Translations under genes and position numbers: made by a program | The notes under the pieces: generated by a model | Databases searched by the model: none | What the model saw: only the letters and a program-made list of their open reading frames with translations | What the model was told of the DNA's origin: nothing | Assembly (NCBI GenBank): GCA_019721035.1 | Contig: JAHEAA010000002.1 | Location: 1-64,000, forward strand | Length of the DNA: 64,000 nt | Direction: 5' to 3' | From: Candidatus Sysuiplasma acidicola | GTDB lineage: Archaea > Thermoplasmatota > Thermoplasmata > Sysuiplasmatales > Sysuiplasmataceae | In this document: piece after piece, positions 25,455 through 33,548 of the stretch | Layout of the letters: each line of letters begins with the position of its first letter | How positions within the stretch are numbered: position 1 is the stretch's first letter

Positions 25455-26776
25455 TTTACCGATGCGACTGCTTTGACCAGTTTCCGTATTTCTTCACCAT
25501 CCGTTCTCTCGTTTACAGCCCAGAGGGATGCGTTGCCGAGTTCCGGCAATATGTCGCCGAGCGGCAGGCCCGCAATCACGTGATGTCTGAGCATCTCCTT
25601 TGCAATGTGTTCCGGTTTGCTGTTCGTCTTCAAGACGAATTCATTGAAACCGTACCCGCGAAACGGCACAATGAAACCCGCCTTCACAAATGCATCCATC
25701 GCGAGTGACCTGTTATACTCTATGGTATCAGCGAGTGATTTCAGTCCTCTGGTGCCCATCGCAGCTATGTATACGGAGGCGGCAACAGAAAGCAGCGTCT
25801 GATTGGTACACACATTGGACGTTGCCTTTGACCGTCTAATGTGTTGCTCTCTCGCCTGCAGCGTGAGGCAGAATGACCTCCTCCCCTCCCCGTCCACCGT
25901 CACGCCGACGACTCTGCCGGGCATCTTTCTCACATGCTCCTTTCTGCAGGCGAAAATGCCGAGATAAGGGCCGCCGAAGTTAAGTCCGAGGCCAAGCGGC
26001 TGCCCCTCTCCAACGACGATATCTGCACCGTACTCTCCGGGAGGAACTACTGTCGCAAGCGAAAGTGGGTTAACACCGGCCACAAGCGGTACATTCCCTA
26101 TGCTGTTCTTGATATCCATGATGTCCTCCTGGTAGATGCCTAGGAAATTCGGCATCTCGACATAGGCGCCGCAGGCTCCCTCCCTGGCCATGGTCCTCAG
26201 TTCATCAGTGTTTGCCTGGCCAGTTGTTGCTGAATAGCCGTATTCCCTGAGTGTAACTCCTGTTCCGACCAGGTAGTTGGCTATGACTGATTTCTTCCAT
26301 GGCGCCATGGCTCTTGGAATCAGGAAATTGCTACCCTCCCGAATGCGAGTGCACATCATCGCAGCTTCGCCTGTCGCGCTGGCTCCGTCATAAAGCGATG
26401 CATTGACAACGTCCATGGCTGTGAGTTCGCTCATCATGCTCTGGTATTCGAATATGAGCTGCAGCAGCCCCTGGCTCAATTCTGCCTGATAGGGTGTATA
26501 TGAAGTGTAAAGCTCGGAGCGCCCTATAACGTGCTGGACCAGCGCCGGAACAAACGTGTCGTAAGCTCCGGCGCCGACGTATGATGTGTATTCCGCAGAA
26601 CTCACGTTCAAGTCGAGCACATTCTTCAAATACGAAACGACTTCCATCTCGCTCATGCCTTCGGGTATGTCGGGCCTGCCCGTTCGAAACTTTTCCGGTA
26701 TGTCTGAGAACAGATCATCGACAGAGCGCAGCCCCAGAAAGCGAAGCATCTCTTCGTTTTCATTCAAGTGTATCAC
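25451..26776 (-). CDS. gcvPA: Glycine dehydrogenase (decarboxylating) subunit 1
   Basis: The 441 residues match the N-terminal half of the P-protein: VGAGAYDTFVPALVQH near the start, YTPYQAELSQGLLQLIFEYQ and DGASATGEAAMMCTR. With GcvPB it decarboxylates glycine and transfers the aminomethyl group to the H-protein lipoyl arm. The product feeds methylene-tetrahydrofolate, which FolD, also in this window, can use. Confidence 0.95.
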   Translation of the reverse strand: MIHLNENEEMLRFLGLRSVDDLFSDIPEKFRTGRPDIPEGMSEMEVVSYLKNVLDLNVSSAEYTSYVGAGAYDTFVPALVQHVIGRSELYTSYTPYQAELSQGLLQLIFEYQSMMSELTAMDVVNASLYDGASATGEAAMMCTRIREGSNFLIPRAMAPWKKSVIANYLVGTGVTLREYGYSATTGQANTDELRTMAREGACGAYVEMPNFLGIYQEDIMDIKNSIGNVPLVAGVNPLSLATVVPPGEYGADIVVGEGQPLGLGLNFGGPYLGIFACRKEHVRKMPGRVVGVTVDGEGRRSFCLTLQAREQHIRRSKATSNVCTNQTLLSVAASVYIAAMGTRGLKSLADTIEYNRSLAMDAFVKAGFIVPFRGYGFNEFVLKTNSKPEHIAKEMLRHHVIAGLPLGDILPELGNASLWAVNERTDGEEIRKLVKAVASVN

Positions 26777-26837
26777 CTACGATCAAAGTGGACCAGGACT
26801 TAATCTTTCCTAGCTAGCAGCAATGTATGTTTGCCCA

Positions 26838-27533
26838 TCAAATGCCATGAGATGCAATCTCCACCGCAACCTTTCTGTTCGTGAGTATTTTCGCATACTG
26901 TGCCGGTATGTTTGCCACTTCACCTTTTTTCAAACTGAAATCACCGAATTCTGTTGAAAATTTCGGAGCGTCGCTGATGAATCGCAGCAGGACCATCTTC
27001 TGCTCACCAACCTCATGATCTATCTCATGATCTGTGTGTGCAATCCCAGCGGCAATCTGGGCCGGCGGTTCAGGATATTCATTTACAGTTTCGACGCGCT
27101 CCTTCACTGTTTCCACGCTTGTTTTGGCAGCTGTAACATACTCTTCCTTCTGAGGCTTTCCATCGAGTGATGACTTTTCATGCAGTCTTACAACGGATAC
27201 TGCCTTCGAGAGAAGTGCCCTTTCTTCGTCTGCGAGCCCGCGGAGTTCCACTTCGGCCTGATGTCTCTGGCTCACAGCCAGCAGCATGAGTTTCCTGGTC
27301 CTGAATTCCCATATGTGCCTCAGCAGTTTAGTCGCCTCATTGATTTGTGATCTAGCGGCAGCAGAGAGCTCGCTGTTCTCGCGGCTTCTCTCCTCCTCCG
27401 CCGTCAGTTCCTCTATGTAGAGACGGGCCTTCGCGTAAAAATCGCCGGGGAGTTCGGTCAGCACATCTTTCCTTTCGTTCCTGTATATCTTTGTTATTTC
27501 GCTGTAGTTGACCCTGTACTCTTCTGAGGCCAT
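26838..27533 (-). CDS. GINS complex subunit, GINS51 type
   Basis: The protein has 231 residues. It has an N-terminal helical A domain (about 1-150), a linker, and a C-terminal small beta domain (about 175-230: MVLLRFISDAPKFSTE, then GEVANIPAQYAKILTNRKVA). This A-then-B order is that of archaeal GINS51/15, part of the CMG-like replicative helicase with MCM and GAN/RecJ. It is divergent from the Toprim gene. Confidence 0.85.
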   Translation of the reverse strand: MASEEYRVNYSEITKIYRNERKDVLTELPGDFYAKARLYIEELTAEEERSRENSELSAAARSQINEATKLLRHIWEFRTRKLMLLAVSQRHQAEVELRGLADEERALLSKAVSVVRLHEKSSLDGKPQKEEYVTAAKTSVETVKERVETVNEYPEPPAQIAAGIAHTDHEIDHEVGEQKMVLLRFISDAPKFSTEFGDFSLKKGEVANIPAQYAKILTNRKVAVEIASHGI

Positions 27534-27610
27534 CGCTGATTGATAGCCGGGACATTATAAGAAACCTTTTTTTATGAGTGCACAGATCTGTAAGCAGAGC
27601 GGCGCCCGGC

Positions 27611-28012
27611 ATGACTTCTTCCCGCGAGTTTCTTGAGAAGATGGAAAAGGTCATCGCGGATCTTCGCGAACTGAATTCGGAGACTCCAATTATCGTGGAG
27701 GGACAGAACGACAGAAAGGCGTTGAGAAGTCTCGGCATCGGCGGCGAAATAATCGTTCTCAACGGCAGGCATACGATATTCGAAATGTGCGAAGAACTGG
27801 GGCGTAGGTACAGAAGGGCCATCATACTCACTGACTGGGACAGGAAGGGAGGGCAGCTGTGCCGTGCACTGTCGCACGGACTCGCGTCTAATGGCGTAAG
27901 GCCGGATGACCGTGTCAGGGCACGCATTTCTTCGCTCAGTATTGGCGAATCAAAGGATGTGGAAGGTCTACCATCGTATGTTGAGCGGCTGAAGAAGAGG
28001 GCGCTGAAGTGA
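27611..28012 (+). CDS. Toprim-domain protein (small primase-like)
   Basis: The 133 residues form a stand-alone Toprim domain: the acidic IIVEGQNDRKALRSLG, then RAIILTDWDRKGG with the DxD metal site. Similar archaeal proteins are annotated as UPF0292 or COG1658-like and may act on RNA (5S rRNA maturation or primase-like). The ATG at 27611 is preferred over an upstream GTG because it begins the structured domain. It is divergent from GINS. Confidence 0.83.
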   Translation: MTSSREFLEKMEKVIADLRELNSETPIIVEGQNDRKALRSLGIGGEIIVLNGRHTIFEMCEELGRRYRRAIILTDWDRKGGQLCRALSHGLASNGVRPDDRVRARISSLSIGESKDVEGLPSYVERLKKRALK

Positions 28013-28184
28013 TACATTTCGCGATGCCGTAGTTCCACATGCACAATCAATTTAACCCCCCTGATGTTATGGGTGAATTCGCTGAGAGCGTGTATCATCT
28101 GGAGTGCCTGAATCATGCATGTCCGAAAGGTCAGTTGTATGTGCCTGTGGACTGCAGTAGTTCATCTCCATGTTCATGCTTCAC

Positions 28185-28278
28185 GGGTCCGTAGCTCAGC
28201 TAGGTAGAGCAATCGGCTCTTAACCGAAAGGTCGAGGGTTCGAATGACACGCAGTGTCCGAATCTCCCTCCGGGCCCG
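28185..28278 (+). tRNA. tRNA-Lys(CUU) with intron in the T-loop
   Basis: The acceptor GGGTCCG pairs with CGGGCCC, the D-arm is GCTC/GAGC, and the anticodon loop CTCTTAA gives anticodon CTT (one A-A mismatch at pair 27-43). The T-stem is GAGGG/CCCTC, but 27 nt instead of 7 lie between its arms. Removing 28245-28264 leaves a loop TTCGAAT of exactly 7 nt. The discriminator is G at 28278 and CCA is not encoded. The mature tRNA would be 74 nt. Confidence 0.95.
28245..28264 (+). other. 20-nt BHB intron in tRNA-Lys at position 59/60
   Basis: The precursor folds as a bulge-helix-bulge: outer helix GAGGG/CCCTC, 4-bp central helix TTCG/CGAA, 3-nt bulges AAT and TCT on opposite strands, and an inner hairpin GACAC-GCA-GTGTC. 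Cleavage after the second base of each bulge, as the archaeal splicing endonuclease does, removes this segment and joins TTCGAA to T. Confidence 0.88.
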
Positions 28279-28456
28279 CTTTCGAACTTATGTGATCCTG
28301 ACATCGACAGTTGCTCGGCATGCATCTGCCATCATGAATCCGCGCGTAACACATATTTATGCTGCATTGCTTGATAATCTCGGACAATATGTGATCATAG
28401 CGACAAGATGAACACATTAATCTACAAGGATATACCAAAGACATCGTGGTGAGATC

Positions 28457-29227
28457 ATGAAAAAAATCGTATTCGTCGGCACTGCAGGTGCAGGGAAAAC
28501 CACACTTACGGCGGCTTTTCAGAACTGGATGCACGATAACGGCTATGATGCCGTCACTATGAATTTGGACCCGGGGGCCGATAAGCTGCCCTATTCACCT
28601 GATGTGGATATAAGAGACTGGGTGAAACTGGACAGTGTGATGAATGAATACAGTTTGGGTCCAAACGGCGCTCAGATTGTTGCGGCCGATCTTCTCGCGC
28701 TTAATATGGACAAAGTCCTAGAACCTGTGGAGAAGCTTGACAGCGACTATCTGCTCGTTGACACCCCCGGTCAGCTTGAGCTGTTTGCGTACAGGCAATC
28801 AGGTAGTATTGTTATCGAGAAGTTAGGGCTGGACGAGAGCATTCTTGCGTTTGTGACTGAACCCACTATGTGTAAGACGCCCTCGGGTTTTGTCTCTTCC
28901 GCCATGCTCTTTGCAAGCGTAAATTTCAGATTCGATGTGCCCGCGCTCAATATACTCTCCAAATCTGACATAGTGACGGGAGACGAGCTGGCAAAGATCA
29001 TAGAATGGTCAAGTTCGGAATCGGGGCTGTACGAGGATCTCATGAACTCCGATGCAAAGGCATCAAAAGTCCTCAGTATCGAGGTGTATAAGGCACTTCA
29101 GGAAATAAGTGCGTACAGCGAGATGATCCCTGTCTCTGCAGAAGACTACTCCGGTCTCGCGGATGTGTATGGAAAGGCACAGGGGATATTCCAGGGCGGC
29201 GAGGATCTGGACAAGCGCATCAGCTAA
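28457..29227 (+). CDS. GPN-loop GTPase
   Basis: The 256 residues show P-loop GTAGAGKTTLT, the family-defining Gly-Pro-Asn in LGPNGAQ, the switch DTPGQLELF and a specificity motif near SKSD. Archaeal GPN proteins are homodimeric; eukaryotic relatives assemble RNA polymerase II. The ATG is preceded by GGTGAG. It stands alone between tRNA-Lys and ilvD. Confidence 0.93.
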   Translation: MKKIVFVGTAGAGKTTLTAAFQNWMHDNGYDAVTMNLDPGADKLPYSPDVDIRDWVKLDSVMNEYSLGPNGAQIVAADLLALNMDKVLEPVEKLDSDYLLVDTPGQLELFAYRQSGSIVIEKLGLDESILAFVTEPTMCKTPSGFVSSAMLFASVNFRFDVPALNILSKSDIVTGDELAKIIEWSSSESGLYEDLMNSDAKASKVLSIEVYKALQEISAYSEMIPVSAEDYSGLADVYGKAQGIFQGGEDLDKRIS

Positions 29228-29341
29228 TGCACCTGATAGCATTGGTCGGGCGGAAAGGCACGGTGCAGGCAGCCGGGCATGATCCGCCGATGTATCCACT
29301 TCTGCAAATATGTGCAATCTGTAGCAAGCGCAACAGGTGTT

Positions 29342-31021
29342 TCAGCTGGCCCGCGGATTCAGCACCGCTCCCTCAGAAGCAGACGATACCAGGGCAGCAT
29401 ATTGGCGCAGCAGACCCGGGCCCGCGCCGTCCTCCTTCTTCTTCCATACACTCCTGCGCCGCGACAGTTCGGCTTCGTCCACATGGACATCCAGTCTGCC
29501 GTTTTCCGTATCGATGGTTATGCTGTCTCCGTCCTTCACGAGCGCAATGGGTCCGCCTGCAGCCGCTTCAGGGCAGACGTGCCCTACCATGATGCCTCTG
29601 GTGGCACCCGAGAACCGTCCGTCTGTCACGAGGCCGACTTTCTCTCCAAGCCCCTGGCCGACTATTGCTGCCGTTACTGCCAGCATTTCCCTCATACCCG
29701 GTCCTCCGCGCGGTCCTTCATATCTTATGAGGACTATGTCCCCCTCCCTGATGCTCTTCTTCATAACCGCGTTGAATGCATCTTCTTCCGAATCGAAGAC
29801 TCTGGCCTTGCCAGTCATCTGCTCAACTCTGGAAGCGGAAGCCTTGATTACGGCACCATCAGGAGCGAGGGAACCATGCAATATTTTTATTCCTCCGCGG
29901 CGGTATATCGGTGATGATATTTCATGGACAACTTCCTGCGTCATGCCATTCGTCTCCAGCACTGAAAGGTTTTCTCCAACCGTTTTTCCCGTCACAGTCA
30001 GCGCATCATTTCTCAGCATGCCTGCATCAAGCAGCTTCTTCATCAGCGCCGGAACGCCGCCGACCCTGTGGAGATCGGCCATGACGTATTTGCCGGATGG
30101 CTTCATGTCCACAATCTCCGGGACCTTCGCGCCTATCCTGTCAAACTCTTCAAGGTCAAGTTTCAGACCGGCTTCACTCGCTATCGCAATGAGGTGAAGA
30201 ACTGCATTCGTCGAGCCTCCGGAAGCCATGAGCACAGCGATGGCGTTTTCGAATGATTCGTGCGATAGTATGTCTCTGGGTTTCAGGTCCGTCTCCAGCA
30301 GATCCATCAGCTTCCGGCCGGTCTCGAACACAAAACTCGTTTTGGATCCTTCCACCGCCGGAGGTGAAGCGCTTCCGGGCAGCGCGAGGCCCAGTGCTTC
30401 CGTCATCATGGCCATAGTATTGGCTGTGTAGAGACCGCCGCAGGCTCCCGCCGTGGGTATGGCGCAGTCTTCCATGACCTTCAGCTCCTTTGCGGACATG
30501 TTGCCTGCCGAGTATGCTCCAACCGCTTCGTAAACATCTCCTATGGCGATTGGTTTGCCGTGGTAGCTTCCGGGAAGCGTGGTGCCACAGTACATTACAA
30601 TGGACGGAAGGTTGAGCCTGGCCATTGCCATCATCATGCCGGGATTGGTCTTGTCACAACCTGAAAGGCCGACAAAACCGTCATATCCGTGTGCATTTAC
30701 TGTGAGTTCCACTGTGTTTGCGACAAGCTCCCTGCTTATAAGCGAATATTTCATTCCTCTCGTGCCCATCGCTATGCCGTCAATAACAACGGGGGCGGTG
30801 AACATGCGCGGAGTTCCGCCCGCAGATCTAATGCCTTCCTTCGCTTTTTCGCCCAGTGATAGAACATGCATGTTGCATGGTCCTGCCTCATTCCATGCCG
30901 CGGCCACTCCGACGATGGCATGTTCCAGATCGTTGTCTGTCAGTCCCATCGACTTCATGAATGCCCTGTTCGGCGCCCTCTCGGGCCCTGCATAGACTTC
31001 CCTGGATCTTCTCTCAGACAT
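29342..31021 (-). CDS. ilvD: Dihydroxy-acid dehydratase
   Basis: IlvD makes the 2-keto acids for valine, isoleucine and leucine. The 559 residues show the iron-sulfur cysteines in [11 protein letters not shown] and [15 protein letters not shown], and [12 protein letters not shown] near the C-terminus. The frame opens 22 codons earlier, but the ATG at 31021 ([13 protein letters not shown]) matches family starts. Its 2-ketoisovalerate would feed the leuA-type enzyme encoded at 12-13 kb. Confidence 0.95.
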   Translation of the reverse strand: MSERRSREVYAGPERAPNRAFMKSMGLTDNDLEHAIVGVAAAWNEAGPCNMHVLSLGEKAKEGIRSAGGTPRMFTAPVVIDGIAMGTRGMKYSLISRELVANTVELTVNAHGYDGFVGLSGCDKTNPGMMMAMARLNLPSIVMYCGTTLPGSYHGKPIAIGDVYEAVGAYSAGNMSAKELKVMEDCAIPTAGACGGLYTANTMAMMTEALGLALPGSASPPAVEGSKTSFVFETGRKLMDLLETDLKPRDILSHESFENAIAVLMASGGSTNAVLHLIAIASEAGLKLDLEEFDRIGAKVPEIVDMKPSGKYVMADLHRVGGVPALMKKLLDAGMLRNDALTVTGKTVGENLSVLETNGMTQEVVHEISSPIYRRGGIKILHGSLAPDGAVIKASASRVEQMTGKARVFDSEEDAFNAVMKKSIREGDIVLIRYEGPRGGPGMREMLAVTAAIVGQGLGEKVGLVTDGRFSGATRGIMVGHVCPEAAAGGPIALVKDGDSITIDTENGRLDVHVDEAELSRRRSVWKKKEDGAGPGLLRQYAALVSSASEGAVLNPRAS

Positions 31022-31111
31022 GCGCTTAAACTCTGATTCATGTAATTTAATCTTGCGCAGCAAGACTGTTTTACTCAAGTGTAGCACGACTCGGATGCCG
31101 CGGCATGGCCA

Positions 31112-32401
31112 TTAAATGGCGAATTTTCCCCTCACTATAGTCCTGTCTCTGGAATGCCCGACCGAAATAATCCTCGCTCTGACTTCGAGGAATTTTTCTA
31201 TGAACGAGATGTAGGTCTTCGCCGCTTCCGGAAGTCCGGAATACCGATCCATCCCTTCGTCCAGCTCGTCCGACCAGCCTTTGAATTCCCTGTACACCGG
31301 TTTCACGGATGAAAGCACCGAAGCATCTGACGGGTAGTCCTTGAGCTTCCTGCCTTCGTATTCGTAACCCACTGCAACCTTCAGCCTGTCGATGCCCGAT
31401 AGAACATCCAGTTTGGTCAGCGCCACCTCGCTTGCCCCGGACACCATAATTGCGTGGCGCACTGCGAACAGATCCAGCCATCCACAGCGCCTGGGCCTTC
31501 CGGTCGTGGTTCCGACTTCCATACCTTTGAGCGCAAGATGCTCCCCGACCTCATCCGAAAGCTCAGTCGGGAAGGGTCCGGCGCCCACTCTGGTAGAATA
31601 CGCCTTCAGTACACCGAAGGTTTTTATCCTATGTCTCGGCGACATGCCTGACGAAGAATATGCATTCCCCGCGACTGTATTCGATGAAGTGACAAACGGA
31701 TAATTGCCGTGGTCGATGTCAAGCATTATGCCATGCGCACCTTCAAAGAGCAGTTTCCTGTCTCTTGACATCATGTCATTAATCATGCTGGCTGTATCCC
31801 TGACGTGGCCTGAAATGACGGCATGGAATTTCAGTAAGGCGTCGTATATCTCGTCCGCATCTATTTTCACATCCAGTGAAAGGGCGGAAGCGTATGCACT
31901 TTTCACCCTGCAGACAAATTCCAGTTTCTGTTTCAGTTCATGGGGCTTCTGCAGTTCGTTAATCCTGAAACCGAGTCGTGCACATTTGTCTGCATAGCAG
32001 GGGCCTATCCCTTTCTTCGTCGTGCCCAGCGCATTCGCTCCACGCAGCATCTCTTCCGCACCGTCGAGCTGTTTGTGGTACGGCATCACCATATGCGCCC
32101 TGTCGCTTATGTAGAGCTTCGAGAGGTTGAAACCCTTGCTCTCTATGCCTTCCATCTCCGAAAGCAGTTCGCCCGGGTCCACGACTGAGCCGTTGGCTAT
32201 TATGCCGGTGACACCCTTGTGCAGGATTCCCGACGGTATCTGGTGAAACTTGAAGCGCCTGTTGTCAAATTCCACGGTGTGGCCTGCATTCGCTCCTCCC
32301 TGAAAGCGCACTACTGCATTCGCCATCCCGGCCATAAAGTCGGTAATCTTACCCTTTCCTTCATCTCCCCATTGAAGGCCTACAAGAACAGTGGCAGGCA
32401 T
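31112..32401 (-). CDS. purA: Adenylosuccinate synthetase
   Basis: PurA commits IMP to AMP synthesis. The 429 residues include QWGDEGKGKITD, NAGHTVEF, TKKGIGPCYADK and a C-terminal GRPRRCGWLD. The ATG at 32401 has GAGG nine nt upstream; a TTG at 32422 is less likely. With PurH upstream in the window, this gives two parts of the IMP-to-AMP route, though not in one operon. Confidence 0.95.
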   Translation of the reverse strand: MPATVLVGLQWGDEGKGKITDFMAGMANAVVRFQGGANAGHTVEFDNRRFKFHQIPSGILHKGVTGIIANGSVVDPGELLSEMEGIESKGFNLSKLYISDRAHMVMPYHKQLDGAEEMLRGANALGTTKKGIGPCYADKCARLGFRINELQKPHELKQKLEFVCRVKSAYASALSLDVKIDADEIYDALLKFHAVISGHVRDTASMINDMMSRDRKLLFEGAHGIMLDIDHGNYPFVTSSNTVAGNAYSSSGMSPRHRIKTFGVLKAYSTRVGAGPFPTELSDEVGEHLALKGMEVGTTTGRPRRCGWLDLFAVRHAIMVSGASEVALTKLDVLSGIDRLKVAVGYEYEGRKLKDYPSDASVLSSVKPVYREFKGWSDELDEGMDRYSGLPEAAKTYISFIEKFLEVRARIISVGHSRDRTIVRGKFAI

Positions 32402-32555
32402 AGTTGCCTCAATCACGGTCAAAGCATAAAACTATCTCCGATCGTTTATCGTGCCTTATGACAATGTGAATCACGTTTCCACCGGGTGTGTTCAGCACTT
32501 AATTTGCAATGCAGCTGTGAATTAACATCTTTCGGCGACCTCTCCCCCTGTCGCC

Positions 32556-32566
32556 GTTTAAATAAC
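32556..32566 (+). promoter_or_regulatory. TATA box of RecA-like/PolB2 cassette
   Basis: GTTTAAATAAC is centred about 26 nt before the ATG at 32587, so the cassette mRNA should be leaderless and begin at the first gene's start codon. Confidence 0.55.
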
Positions 32567-32586
32567 CCTGCCTCCTGGATATTTAC

Positions 32587-33300
32587 ATGCAAACAGTAAA
32601 TCCACGGCATGCCTCCTTCGTCCATCCTGGTGATGACGCAAGCGGTGTGCACGCGTACATGCCTATTGCCGAGTGCCCCGGACAGTTGATGGAGAGCGGC
32701 CGCAGCTATCTTCTACATGGCGACAGTCTTGCCGTGAACCGCATACTGCACTCCACCGTTTTCAAGTCACTGTGCGTCTCAGATGGCACCGTTCTATGGG
32801 TTGACGGCGGTAATGCATTCAATCCGTACGATATCGCCGAACTTGCGGAAAGATGCGGGTACGACACGCAGAAATTCCTCTCGAGGATAAGGGTGGCAAG
32901 GGCATTCACAGCTCATCAGCTGAACTCAATTTCACGCTCCGCAATGGCCGAGGCTGACCTGCACGGCGTTTCATTTCTTGCAGTCTCATCTATTGCCGAA
33001 CTCTTCACCGGCGAAGTCAGGTGGAGAGAGGGCACGGATCTGCTCGTAAATTCGCTGAACAGATTCGGAGAACTCACGGCAAGACACGGATGCTGGACAC
33101 TGATGACAACTTCCGTGGACGTCTGCGGGAGCAGTGAAATGGAACACGCGCTGAGCACCGGCTTCGACAGGACACTGTATGTGCAATATTGCAGCGGCAG
33201 GATAGCGGTAAGTGCCGACGGTGAGGCACCAGCCATAACCAGATGGAATGCGCATCACCATCAGCGTTCATTGCAGGAATTCGGGGAGGAAGTGTGCTGA
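32587..33300 (+). CDS. RecA-superfamily-like protein with degraded P-loop (PolB2 cassette)
   Basis: The protein has 237 residues. The order of elements recalls RadB/RecA proteins: a beta strand and loop SYLLHGDSLAVNRILHS (about 41-56) at the place of Walker A, then TVLWVDGGNAFNPYDIAEL (about 68-86), like the strand after the ATPase core helix in RadB. The Walker A lysine is absent (GDSLAVN instead of GxxxxGKT), so ATP binding is doubtful. Two small gaps separate it from a helical protein and an inactivated PolB on the same transcript. ImuA-like partnership with the polymerase is inference. Confidence 0.65.
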   Translation: MQTVNPRHASFVHPGDDASGVHAYMPIAECPGQLMESGRSYLLHGDSLAVNRILHSTVFKSLCVSDGTVLWVDGGNAFNPYDIAELAERCGYDTQKFLSRIRVARAFTAHQLNSISRSAMAEADLHGVSFLAVSSIAELFTGEVRWREGTDLLVNSLNRFGELTARHGCWTLMTTSVDVCGSSEMEHALSTGFDRTLYVQYCSGRIAVSADGEAPAITRWNAHHHQRSLQEFGEEVC

Positions 33301-33546
33301 ATGGGAAGAACCGTTCCTACATTCAGGGAAGAGATAGAGCGGGTCGTTGCACGATGGGAATTTTTCGGCAGAGCGCTGAGGCGTGAAGATCGAATATACC
33401 TGAAACGAATAATCGTAAAGGCACGGCGTAACGCCGCCGCATCCTCGTACGCCGCTTTTCTGAATCCGGTGGAAGGCATGATGCTTTCCATTCTCATGGA
33501 GCAGGAAAAGGACATAGAGGAACTCAAAAACGGTCACCGCTTCTGA
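33301..33546 (+). CDS. Small helical protein of PolB2 cassette
   Basis: The 81 residues are basic at the N-terminus and centre (RALRREDRIYLKRIIVKARR) and end in an acidic helix (EKDIEELK). It starts at the nucleotide after the RecA-like gene's stop and ends 2 nt before the PolB2 start, so it is tightly coupled to both. I recognise no domain. A bridging or clamp-like role between the two neighbours is a guess from position. Confidence 0.65.
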   Translation: MGRTVPTFREEIERVVARWEFFGRALRREDRIYLKRIIVKARRNAAASSYAAFLNPVEGMMLSILMEQEKDIEELKNGHRF

Positions 33547-33548
33547 AC

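Noticed and set aside
27352-28116. 254-codon minus frame over GINS start and Toprim gene
   Set aside because: It is antisense to the Toprim gene and out of frame with GINS, both of which match known families.
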